This document shows positions 17,582 to 24,832 of a DNA stretch of 64,000 bases, piece by piece (position 1 is the first letter of the stretch; each line of letters begins with the position of its first letter). The DNA comes from Gemmatimonadota bacterium. GTDB lineage: Bacteria > Gemmatimonadota > Gemmatimonadetes > Gemmatimonadales > Gemmatimonadaceae. The DNA lies in assembly GCA_016704465.1 (NCBI GenBank), contig JADJAD010000014.1, positions 186,001 through 250,000 of the forward strand, read 5' to 3'. Under the pieces are notes generated by a model, which was not told the DNA's origin, did not search any database, and saw only the letters and a list, made by a program, of their open reading frames with translations. The position numbers and the translations under genes were made by a program.

Positions 17582-17910
17582 CAGGCCCCCGTGTCCGTGA
17601 CAAAGGGAGCGGCCGGAGGGCCCAGCAGCGTGAGCATTCCTGGCCCCGCCGGGATCACGTCGCCCAGGCGCAGCATCGCCATCCCGTTGATCGAGACACC
17701 CGTCGACCCTCCGCCGGGAATCGGCAGCGGGTAGGGAACCCCCGAGACGGAATTCACCATCTGGCAGGTTGCACCAACGACCGCCAGCGGTAGCCCGCCC
17801 GCCGTCACCGCCCCCTGCGGCACCGCAATGAGGACGCCGCTGTCGGGTGGGCCGGCGGCCCCCGGTGACAGGAGCACGGCGCAGCCGATGGAGACGGGAG
17901 GTCCGGGCAT
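17581..17910 (-). CDS. PAAR-like spike-tip protein
   Basis: 109 residues from ATG 17910. Gly/Pro/Val-rich, with two short repeats of the kind seen in PAAR-like tips: GAVTAGGLPLAVVGATCQM and STGVSINGMAMLRLGDVIP. A single cysteine occurs near the start (SIGCAVLLSPG) and one in GATCQM; the classical Pro-Ala-Ala-Arg string and full His/Cys zinc set are not obvious, so this is a divergent member. It sits between the gpV-like spike and gp25 genes, the usual place for the tip that sharpens the spike and can carry effectors. Confidence 0.75.
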   Translation of the reverse strand: MPGPPVSIGCAVLLSPGAAGPPDSGVLIAVPQGAVTAGGLPLAVVGATCQMVNSVSGVPYPLPIPGGGSTGVSINGMAMLRLGDVIPAGPGMLTLLGPPAAPFVTDTGA

Positions 17911-17915
17911 CGTCG

Positions 17916-18590
17916 TCACGCGGGGCTGAACTGTGTGATGCCGGCGAGGGAGATCTGCCCCGCCTTCAGGGTCGCCGTCGCCTGTCCCTGCGCCGACAGC
18001 GAGAGCCCGCTGAGTTCGAGCGTGCCCTGTGCCGCAATCGAGATGTTGCCCTGCGACTCGAGCGTGAGGTCGCCGCTCGAGGTGATGTTGACCGTCGTGG
18101 ACGACGAGACATCGAGACTCCCGTCGCGATTGATCTCGAGCGTCGTGCTGCCATACGCCACCTGAAGCCGGTCGTCGTCGAGCGTGACCGTCGCACCGCT
18201 CGGCAGCTCGATGTGCACGCGCCGCGTTCCCGACGCCGCGCCATCCGGGACCTGATAAACGACTTCGTCTCCCGTCGCGCGCGGAGGATGCTGCTGATGG
18301 TCGTAGAGCGTCCCGACGACGATCGGGGCATTGATGTCGCCGTTGATGAACACCACCACGACCAGGTCGCCGACCCGCGGTAGCGCCGACAGCCCCATTC
18401 GGCCGACGGCCACCGGCGCGCGCAGCAGCTCCACGTCGCTGGCCGGGAGCCGCACGCCGACCTGGTGGTTCTCCTTGCCACCATCGGCCGACTTCGCGTG
18501 GACCTGGGTCACGACCCCCAACTCGGGGAAGCGCAGGCGCTGTTGCTCCTCCCGCACGACGGCGCGAACCGCGGAGAGGGGATTGCTCAC
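17916..18590 (-). CDS. gpV / VgrG-like spike protein
   Basis: 224 residues from GTG 18590, whose GTGA overlaps the stop of the hub gene. Residues 20-110 form an OB-fold like gp5/VgrG: LRFPELGVVTQVHAKSADGG, then RVGDLVVVVFINGDINAPIV with VVGTLYDHQQHPP, the classic Gp5-OB ending. The rest consists of short repeated beta strands (TTLEINRDGSLDVSSSTTVN and similar), as in the triple-stranded beta-helix of spikes. Forms the trimeric spike under the tube, capped by the PAAR-like protein encoded next. Confidence 0.88.
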   Translation of the reverse strand: MSNPLSAVRAVVREEQQRLRFPELGVVTQVHAKSADGGKENHQVGVRLPASDVELLRAPVAVGRMGLSALPRVGDLVVVVFINGDINAPIVVGTLYDHQQHPPRATGDEVVYQVPDGAASGTRRVHIELPSGATVTLDDDRLQVAYGSTTLEINRDGSLDVSSSTTVNITSSGDLTLESQGNISIAAQGTLELSGLSLSAQGQATATLKAGQISLAGITQFSPA

Positions 18591-19546
18591 GTGCCCGCTC
18601 CTTCCACGCGGAGCGTGGAATGCAACCCGTGCGCGCCGTCGAGCCGATGGTGCACGCCACGCACGCGCCAGCGATCGGCCACCGCGCCTTGCACACCGCT
18701 GAGCACGACCACGTCGCCGGGCCGCATCTCGGGCGAACCGCAGGTCACCAGCGTCCCCTCGCGCGTGCGTCGTGTGCGTCGAGCGCCGCGGGCCGATGCC
18801 ACCGCGTCGGCCGCTTCCTGCGTGCGCAGGGTCCCGGCGAGCACTCCGGTCGCCCCGTGTGCCCCGCCTCCACCATCGCCCTTGAGCCAGTGCCATTGCG
18901 ACGCCCCAGCCTCACTCGCGGCGGCATAGGCCCGCGCGCCACGCGCCTCGGCCACCACCTGATCCGCCAGCTGCCAGCGCACCAGCTCCGCGCCGCGGCG
19001 CAGGCGGTGCATGTTCGGCGCAGCGGCGACCGGGACGAAGCGCACGCCACCACTCGCGCTCGCCCCGACCTCGGCGCCGATCAGGCTGGCCAGGTCTCGC
19101 AGGTGCCCCCACACCGGTCGCTGCGTATCCACCGCAAACCACGACAGCGTGAGCGATGCGTCCACCTCGTCGATGTCCGCGGCGCCGACCAGGTCGCGCA
19201 CGATCTGCTCGACACGCTGGTCCTCCCAGCTGAGCGAGAGGCGTGTGCGCGACAGCTGCGCCGTGTGCGACAGGGCGTCGATCACCACGCATCCCTCGAC
19301 CACTTCGGCGCGTGTCACTTCGCCACCCCACACGTCGACCTCATCACCGGCCTCGCCAAGCGCCACGAGCAGCGAATCACCGGGCGCCAGGTCGGCGATG
19401 CGGGAAGTGGACCAGAGCACGAGTCGCAGCGCATCGTGCTCGCCACCCGAGGAGAGCCGTACATCGACCGCGGCAATCGCCGCCTCTGCCGACGAAAAGG
19501 TGCGGCTGCCGACGGTGACACGTGCCACCGGGTGACGGATGATCAC
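18587..19546 (-). CDS. Phage late control D (gpD)-like hub protein
   Basis: 319 residues from GTG 19546. The sequence follows the gpD/gp27-like hub pattern: an N-terminal beta domain (VDVRLSSGGEHDALRLVLW) ending LLVALGEAGDEVDVWGGEVT, the middle domain RVEQIVRDLVGAADIDEVD, the interface motif VWGHLRDLASLIGAEV and a C-terminal beta domain (MRPGDVVVLSGVQG). Together with the separate gpV-like spike it makes up the hub-spike that a single VgrG gene encodes in T6SS. Start and stop overlap both neighbours, so hub, spike and the upstream linker protein are translationally coupled. Confidence 0.88.
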   Translation of the reverse strand: MIIRHPVARVTVGSRTFSSAEAAIAAVDVRLSSGGEHDALRLVLWSTSRIADLAPGDSLLVALGEAGDEVDVWGGEVTRAEVVEGCVVIDALSHTAQLSRTRLSLSWEDQRVEQIVRDLVGAADIDEVDASLTLSWFAVDTQRPVWGHLRDLASLIGAEVGASASGGVRFVPVAAAPNMHRLRRGAELVRWQLADQVVAEARGARAYAAASEAGASQWHWLKGDGGGGAHGATGVLAGTLRTQEAADAVASARGARRTRRTREGTLVTCGSPEMRPGDVVVLSGVQGAVADRWRVRGVHHRLDGAHGLHSTLRVEGAGT

Positions 19547-20796
19547 GACGTCACCTCGTCGAGGTCGAGCCCTTCGGCTCGGGCGGCCGCAACGAGCAGG
19601 TGGTGTACGTCGCGCGCGCTCTCGGTGGCGATCGGCCGCGAGAGTCGCCGGGCCGCCGCGTGCTGCAGGAACGGTGCGCGCACGCCCGGCGCGTCGTCCA
19701 GGCCAAGGGTGCGTGATGCAAGGGTGCGAGATGCAAGGGCGCGGAAGCCACCGGCGCCGGGTGCCGCCGCCACGGCCCGCGTTTCGACGCCTGCGTCCAT
19801 CGGTGAGTCGGCATGCACCGTGTCGGGAGCGCCCGAGGGCCGGCCGCCCGGCACGGCGCGGGTGGACTGCCCCGACAGCGCGGCGTGCCCCGTGCGTCGC
19901 CGCTCCAGCGTGTCGAGGACACGTGCCAGGGGCGACGGCCCGCCGGCCAGCTCCCCCTCCCTCTGCCCCGCTGGATGCTTCCCGCTGTCCGCTCGCCCGG
20001 TGATCGCGACATCATGTTCATATCGCGCGAGCAGCTCAGCGACCTGACGGCGTGATTCGTCGGTGAGGGTGGGAACCAAGGGCGCAACCGCGCGCAAAAC
20101 GGTAGTGGACGGAGCGTGCCCCGGCGGGCGCAGGCGCGGCTGCGCGGCTGCGCGTTCGGCGTGGCCGGATTGCCGACGCTGTCCGGGTAGCTGGCGTTGC
20201 GCGGCGCTTGTCTCCGGTGACAGGGCGTCTGCATCGCCTAACGCGCGCGTCCACGTCGACGACGGGGCGGCAGGTACCGCGGTCTCCCGCGCCTGCGCAC
20301 GCGGGCCGCCGGGTGCCGCGACGAGGCGTCCCGGCGCGCCCTGATCGTGCCCTCCCGCCATCTCGCGACGCGAGGCCGCGCGCGTGATGCCCTCGCCAGG
20401 TGCGGACTGCGCCACGGCCCCCGGCCGCCACGCCCCGTCGGCTCGGACGCCGTTCGACTCGCCCCGAGATCCAGCCGCGACCTCGTCGCCGCGCGAACCG
20501 GCACCGTGACTCCCATGCTTCACTCGGCCGCCCCTCGCCTCTCCCTCGTCGATGCGCGCGTCGGGCCCGTGCTGCCGACCGTCAGACGCAAGCGAGGCTC
20601 CGAAGAGCCGGTCGAGGCCAACGGTCGCCGCGAGCGTCTGCACCGCGTCGCCGTCACGCAGCACGAGGTCCGGGACCACGTCGCGCACGATGCGGGCGAG
20701 CACTTCGGACACCCGCTGGTCGCGGGCAACAAACGCCCGGGCGGCACCTCCGTGCGCCCACAGCGCCCGCAGCGCGAAGAGCGGGGCGTGTGTCAT
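19543..20796 (-). CDS. Long disordered, Arg/Ala/Gly-rich protein between chaperone and hub genes
   Basis: 417 residues from ATG 20796, overlapping the upstream stop (ATGA). The first 75 residues look folded (HGGAARAFVARDQRVSEVLA, then LVLRDGDAVQTLAATVGLDRL). Residues 80-370 are low-complexity with many R, A, G, P, S and H and almost no hydrophobic runs. A short helical end (ARDVHHLLVAAARAEGLDLD) follows. A small internal repeat LASRTLASRTLGL is encoded near 19710. I recognise no family. Its place between the assembly-chaperone candidate and the hub recalls small tail-assembly proteins or linkers. The translational coupling to both neighbours argues that it is real. Confidence 0.6.
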   Translation of the reverse strand: MTHAPLFALRALWAHGGAARAFVARDQRVSEVLARIVRDVVPDLVLRDGDAVQTLAATVGLDRLFGASLASDGRQHGPDARIDEGEARGGRVKHGSHGAGSRGDEVAAGSRGESNGVRADGAWRPGAVAQSAPGEGITRAASRREMAGGHDQGAPGRLVAAPGGPRAQARETAVPAAPSSTWTRALGDADALSPETSAAQRQLPGQRRQSGHAERAAAQPRLRPPGHAPSTTVLRAVAPLVPTLTDESRRQVAELLARYEHDVAITGRADSGKHPAGQREGELAGGPSPLARVLDTLERRRTGHAALSGQSTRAVPGGRPSGAPDTVHADSPMDAGVETRAVAAAPGAGGFRALASRTLASRTLGLDDAPGVRAPFLQHAAARRLSRPIATESARDVHHLLVAAARAEGLDLDEVTS

Positions 20797-21290
20797 GCCG
20801 TCGCCACCGGGCGCTCCTCGCGCGCCAGCATCTCGAGGTAGAGGAGGACCTGCCCGACCGTCAACTCGGCGCACTCGTTGGGCGTCCAGCCGAACTCGCG
20901 TGCCAGGATGAAGCAGGCCTTGGCCAGCGGCGCCCGGACCGCGCGCTCCAGGTCGTCGCCATCGAGGGTGAGCCCACTGATACCGTTGACCTGCTCAGTG
21001 AGGAACTGCGCGATCCCGGCGGGCAGCGAGGCGACCTGCTCCACCGTCAGCGCGGGCGACACCAGCGCCTGCTGTACGAGCAGGACGCTGGTGAGCACTC
21101 GCTGTTCGCGGGCCGCGCGCACGGCGCGATCCACGTCGCGCACCTGCAGCGGACGCAGGACCACGTCGCCCGCGACCGCGTCGCCGTCCCGAGGCGCGCC
21201 TCCACGCCGCATCAGCGCGCTTGGGATCTCGACCGTGACGGTCGTCCCGCTGGTGGCCAACAGATCGTCGGCTGAGAGTCGATGGGCCAT
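20793..21290 (-). CDS. Tail-assembly chaperone-like protein
   Basis: 165 residues from ATG 21290; the frame continues to 21326 but MAHRLSADD is the more natural start, just two bases from the tube stop. Mostly helical and charged, with VEIPSALMRRGGAPRDGDAV early, a helical middle (VEQVASLPAGIAQFLTEQVN) and a C-terminal segment (FGWTPNECAELTVGQVLLYL) like the short helical proteins that follow the tube gene in eCIS and many contractile phages. Position after the tube gene is the main argument for a chaperone or tape-loading role; no fold is certain by eye. Confidence 0.6.
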   Translation of the reverse strand: MAHRLSADDLLATSGTTVTVEIPSALMRRGGAPRDGDAVAGDVVLRPLQVRDVDRAVRAAREQRVLTSVLLVQQALVSPALTVEQVASLPAGIAQFLTEQVNGISGLTLDGDDLERAVRAPLAKACFILAREFGWTPNECAELTVGQVLLYLEMLAREERPVATA

Positions 21291-21292
21291 TG

Positions 21293-21790
21293 TCAGTTCG
21301 CCTTCTTCTCCTCGGTCTTCACCCACAGCGCCCGGAAGTCGACGTTCTCCATCACGAAGTCATCCTCGGGGAGCGTGTAGTTCCACGCGCTGATCTGCAC
21401 CCCCATGACGGTGATCGACGCCGGGTTGTCCGGATCGGCCGGGTTCTTCATCTCGAGGCTCAGGTTGAACTGCGGCCCCACGAAGGCGCCGGCCGGTCGC
21501 GAGTCCCCGGCTTCGCCGAGCATGAGGCGCAGCAGCGCCCCGTTCACGTAGGCCCGCTGGATACTGCCCGAGACATTGATGTTCCCGGGGCGCAGGTCGG
21601 TCGCGAAGCGCTGCCCCAGTTCGTGGAAGGCCTTCACGTCGTTGGTCACGTTGACGGTGACCCCGGTGCAGCGCCCGACCGGCGTGAGGGAGAAGGTGTC
21701 GGCGACGGTCTTCGCGGCGTCGCCGGCCGGCCCGCTGTCGACAGCCACGGAGATCGTGCCGTCGGCGCCGTGATATACGGTGGTTGCCAT
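21293..21790 (-). CDS. Tail tube protein
   Basis: 165 residues, about the usual 145-170 for contractile tube (Hcp/gp19-like) subunits. Starts MATTVYHGADGTISVA and contains CTGVTVNVTNDVKAFHELGQ, a beta strand series (LRPGNINVSGSIQRAYVNGA) and ASITVMGVQISAWNYTLPED, the strand-rich pattern of inner-tube proteins. Hexamers stack into the tube that is driven out when the sheath contracts. Directly follows the sheath gene (18-bp gap, GGAG ribosome site), the normal order. Only one tube gene is present, whereas Afp/PVC systems have two. Confidence 0.88.
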   Translation of the reverse strand: MATTVYHGADGTISVAVDSGPAGDAAKTVADTFSLTPVGRCTGVTVNVTNDVKAFHELGQRFATDLRPGNINVSGSIQRAYVNGALLRLMLGEAGDSRPAGAFVGPQFNLSLEMKNPADPDNPASITVMGVQISAWNYTLPEDDFVMENVDFRALWVKTEEKKAN

Positions 21791-21808
21791 GAGGTGAGCT
21801 CCGCTCCG

Positions 21809-23242
21809 CTATTGGAGGTTCATGATGACCTTCACGAAATCGATCGAGAACGTCGGCTGCAGCGTCATCGTCACGATCGCCTGGCCGTTGATCTCCTCTG
21901 CGCGTGTGGCTCTCACGTCGAGCGTGTAGCCGGTGAGCATCTCATCGAGCACCATGCCGGAGAGGAAGCCGTCCAGCGTGGCCTTGAGCGCGGCACGCAC
22001 CCGGGAGTTGTTCAGGCGCCCGATGTACGGATTGGAGCCACGCCGCACTCCCTCCTTGGCGTAGTCGACCGTGCGGCGCACGCTGATCTGCCGGAACGCC
22101 GCATCATCGGTGGTGATCCCCTTCACGACGCGGAACCCGAGGTCCTTCTTGATGATCAGGACCCGGTTGTTGAGCATCCCCTTCATCTGCGCGCGCGTGT
22201 ATTCCGGCTCGACCCCCGCCACCGGGAGATCCTTGTTGGTGAGGCTGAGGTGCGGGGCGAGCGCGGCGAGCTTGCCGGCGACCATCGCCGCGGTGTAGGC
22301 GGGGGGGAGCACCACCTGCGTGTTGCGCTCGCCGGCGCGCCCGGGATCGTCGGCGCGGATGCCCGGCGCCACGAAGACCAACCGCGGGTTGCGCAAGGTT
22401 GCCGACTCGCTGTTCACCGTCGCGACCACGCCGCTCGACGCGCCGAGCACGCCGATGCGTTCCATGGCGGCATTCTCGGTGGCCTCCAGGTGCGCGAGCA
22501 GCGGCGCCGAGGCGGTGGCGGGACCTTCACCGGCCACGACCACGATGTTGACCGGCTCGCGCTCCAGCACCGCCAACGCGGCGGCCACCGTCGTCCCGGT
22601 CGCCGGATTGGCGTTCCCCGCACCCTGCGTGGCCAGCGATACCGTGCCATCGCGGGGACGCTTGGCCGTGTCGGCGGCAGCCACGGCGCCGGCCACCACG
22701 AGCCGACTCGTGGCGTTGACCGCAGCGGCCAGCGCGCCGGCATCGTCACCCGTGAAGGTCTCCTTCTCGCGATCGCGGGTGATGGTCAGCGTCACGTCGC
22801 CTGCGGCCGGCGCCGCGACGGCCACCGTGATCGCGCTCCCCCACGTCCCGGGCGACGATGCCGTGAGCGTGAAGAGTGTCGGGGGTGAGGCTCCCCCCGC
22901 GGCGTCGGGCACGTTCCAGGCCGCGGCCACCATGCCCGCCCCCCCGATGCGCACGGCGTAGACGGTCGACGCGCCGCCAGCGAACACGTGCTGCAGCGCG
23001 CGGGTGAGCGTCAGCGCCCCGGCCTGCGCTCCCGCGGTATCGGGCCACCGGTCGGCGGCGCCGAAGGTGTCGAGTGCCTCGGCGTAGCTGCCTAACGTCA
23101 CCGCCGTATCGACCGGGCCGCGCTGGGCGGTCCCGACGATCCCCACGTTCCCCGTCGCGATCCCTCCCACCCCAATCAGCCCTTCGGCCCGCACGTCGAT
23201 ATACGTGCCCGGGAGGATCATCTCGGTGATTGTCTCGCTCAT
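21809..23242 (-). CDS. Contractile tail sheath protein
   Basis: 477 residues. The N-terminus (EMILPGTYIDVRAEGL, then GNVGIVGTAQRGPVDTAVTL and SYAEALDTFG) is the typical sheath start with the P-G-V/T-Y motif and the G-x-x-G-x-A-x-x-G-P loop. The middle, Ala/Thr-rich part is the variable outer domain. The C-terminal third carries the conserved core (DDAAFRQISVRRTVDYAKEG, then INGQAIVTMTLQPTFSIDFV) that links neighbouring subunits. Shortening of this helical sheath powers ejection. Preceded by the strongest ribosome site in the operon, as expected for a high-copy subunit. Confidence 0.93.
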   Translation of the reverse strand: MSETITEMILPGTYIDVRAEGLIGVGGIATGNVGIVGTAQRGPVDTAVTLGSYAEALDTFGAADRWPDTAGAQAGALTLTRALQHVFAGGASTVYAVRIGGAGMVAAAWNVPDAAGGASPPTLFTLTASSPGTWGSAITVAVAAPAAGDVTLTITRDREKETFTGDDAGALAAAVNATSRLVVAGAVAAADTAKRPRDGTVSLATQGAGNANPATGTTVAAALAVLEREPVNIVVVAGEGPATASAPLLAHLEATENAAMERIGVLGASSGVVATVNSESATLRNPRLVFVAPGIRADDPGRAGERNTQVVLPPAYTAAMVAGKLAALAPHLSLTNKDLPVAGVEPEYTRAQMKGMLNNRVLIIKKDLGFRVVKGITTDDAAFRQISVRRTVDYAKEGVRRGSNPYIGRLNNSRVRAALKATLDGFLSGMVLDEMLTGYTLDVRATRAEEINGQAIVTMTLQPTFSIDFVKVIMNLQ

Positions 23243-23249
23243 GCGTCTT

Positions 23250-23255
23250 CTCCTT
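23250..23255 (-). promoter_or_regulatory. Strong ribosome binding site of the sheath gene
   Basis: AAGGAG on the minus strand, seven bases ahead of ATG 23242. It lies in a 91-bp intergenic gap, the longest inside the operon, which may also hold an internal promoter for the high-copy sheath and tube subunits. Confidence 0.7.
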
Positions 23256-23333
23256 GTCGGCGCTGCGGTGATGTCAGGGGGTGCAACAGGTGGCCGCTAC
23301 GTGGGCTGCGCTTCGCATCGTGCTCGGGATGGC

Positions 23334-24224
23334 TCATGGGACCGTCTCCACGGCGCGTTGGATTGCCCCCGTGGCGCGGTCCACGTGCAATGCGTCCAGC
23401 CGCGTGATGATCGGGATGCGCCCGATGATGCCGCCCGATGACTCCGGCTGGTCGATCAGGTGCTGGAACTCGAAGGCAAACGTCGCATGGCGCCGGAAGT
23501 GGGCGACCGTCACGGGTGCCACTCCCGCGGGCGCAGGATGATGTGTCACCGCAGACAGCGCCGTGAGCGTCATCGACGGCAGCAGGCGAATCGCCGATCG
23601 TGCCGCCGGCGAGAGCAGGTGGCCGATCGCCGACGCAAGGACCGAGGCGGCGTCGGCCGCGTTGGACGCGCAGCCCTGCACGCGCAGGCGTCCCGTGATG
23701 CGCTCCGCCCGTCGCTCCCAGCTCCCGAGGAAGTAGCGCGCCTCGATGACGCCGGTCGCCGGCAGCGGCGCGCCGAATTCGAGGAGTCCCGTGGCAGCGT
23801 CGGCGCGCACCTCGCCAGCGGCCGGCACGCCGGCCACGACCACGAAGCTGGTCGCGCCAAGCGTGACGACCAGGTCGGCCGCGCCTAACGCGCCTTCCGT
23901 GCCATCGGCGCGCACCTGACCACCGTGCGGCAGGATGAGCCGTCGGCGCCCCGCGTCGAGCAGCGGGAAGGACGGGTCTTCGGGGAGCCGCGGCTCGGCC
24001 AGGTCGATCGTGCGGCGCACCGGGAGCGCCCCCGTCATGAGGTCGGCGCGCTCCCCCAGCCCGATCCTGAGTCGCGTGCTCTCGTCCAGCGACAGCACGA
24101 CCCCGGGCAGGTCAGCGGCCACGAATGGCTCGACCACGCCGAGGCGCCCCGAGCTCACCGCCGGGGTCAGCAGCTGGCTCCCGAGGTACGCGGACACGGC
24201 GTCCAGAAAGGCAAGTTCGGCCAC
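23334..24224 (-). CDS. Tail-terminator candidate upstream of the sheath gene
   Basis: 296 residues from GTG 24224 (GGGAG ribosome site). The N-terminal half (FLDAVSAYLGSQLLTPAVSS) with DLPGVVLSLDEST resembles the helix-then-beta start of tail-completion proteins such as the Pvc16/DUF4255 group. The second half adds beta strands (VIEARYFLGSWERRAERITG), a helix region and the C-terminal FAFEFQHLIDQPESSGGIIG. Terminators cap the tube and sheath and sit just upstream of the sheath gene in many contractile phages. The family call is a guess from position and shape. Confidence 0.55.
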   Translation of the reverse strand: MAELAFLDAVSAYLGSQLLTPAVSSGRLGVVEPFVAADLPGVVLSLDESTRLRIGLGERADLMTGALPVRRTIDLAEPRLPEDPSFPLLDAGRRRLILPHGGQVRADGTEGALGAADLVVTLGATSFVVVAGVPAAGEVRADAATGLLEFGAPLPATGVIEARYFLGSWERRAERITGRLRVQGCASNAADAASVLASAIGHLLSPAARSAIRLLPSMTLTALSAVTHHPAPAGVAPVTVAHFRRHATFAFEFQHLIDQPESSGGIIGRIPIITRLDALHVDRATGAIQRAVETVP

Positions 24225-24226
24225 GA

Positions 24227-24822
24227 TCAGCTCCCTCCAAAGAGCGAGTTGATCGGTGACAGGATGCCCCCGAGCCCGCCTAACGCCGACTTGAGGGCAT
24301 CGGCCCCGGGCTTGATCGGCGCGATCACGTCATCGATGGCGGGTAACCCCGCCACCACCGCCGGAAGGTCGAGCGCCTCCAGCCCGAGGGCGGCCAGGTC
24401 GTCGAGTTCCGCTTCCAGGCCGGCACCAAGATCACCTCCCATCGCTGGGGGTTCCGGGGGTTCGGTGTACTCGCGCAGGACCAGTCGATAGAAGAAGACA
24501 TCGGGCGCATCGGCGGACTCCTCGAACGCCAGTGCCTCGATCCAGACCTGCTCCAGCTCCGACTCCTTGGCGATGTCGGCCACGAAGTCCACCGGCTCTC
24601 CCGCGAGGTAGCGCTCGCGCACCTCCTTCAGGAACTCGTCGCGCAGGTCGTCACCCGAGAGCGATCCTCGATCTCGATCTGGAGCGCGGCACGCCCCAGG
24701 TCCTGGTGCAGGTCACCCGAGAGCCCCGGCACCTCGAGGGTGACCAGGCGTCGCGACTCCGACGCGCGGATGCGCGTGATCGACGGAGGACTCCAGGTCC
24801 CGATCATCGGGCGGATGCGCAT
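24227..24822 (-). CDS. Hub-associated protein like phage DNA-circularisation N-terminal domain / eCIS LysM-protein family (frameshifted)
   Basis: Two overlapping frames make one gene. The first runs from ATG 24822 (MRIRPMIGTW) through LVTLEVPGLSGDLHQDLGRA to ALQIEIEDR; the second continues as SGDDLRDEFLKEVRERYLAG, then EPVDFVADIAKESELEQVWI and FFYRLVLREYTEPPEPP. Joining them needs one extra base near 24653-24668, consistent with the total length of 3n+2. This V-P-G-x-x-G, D-L-G-R, P-V-x-F-V-A-D-I and L-R-E-Y-x-E-P-P-E-P-P order is the N-terminal domain shared by Mu-type circularisation proteins and the eCIS proteins at the LysM (pvc7) position. The LysM itself is absent; instead the protein ends in a hydrophobic Ala/Leu/Gly tail (about 198 residues after repair). 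Confidence 0.75.
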
Positions 24823-24832
24823 GCGGCCTCCC

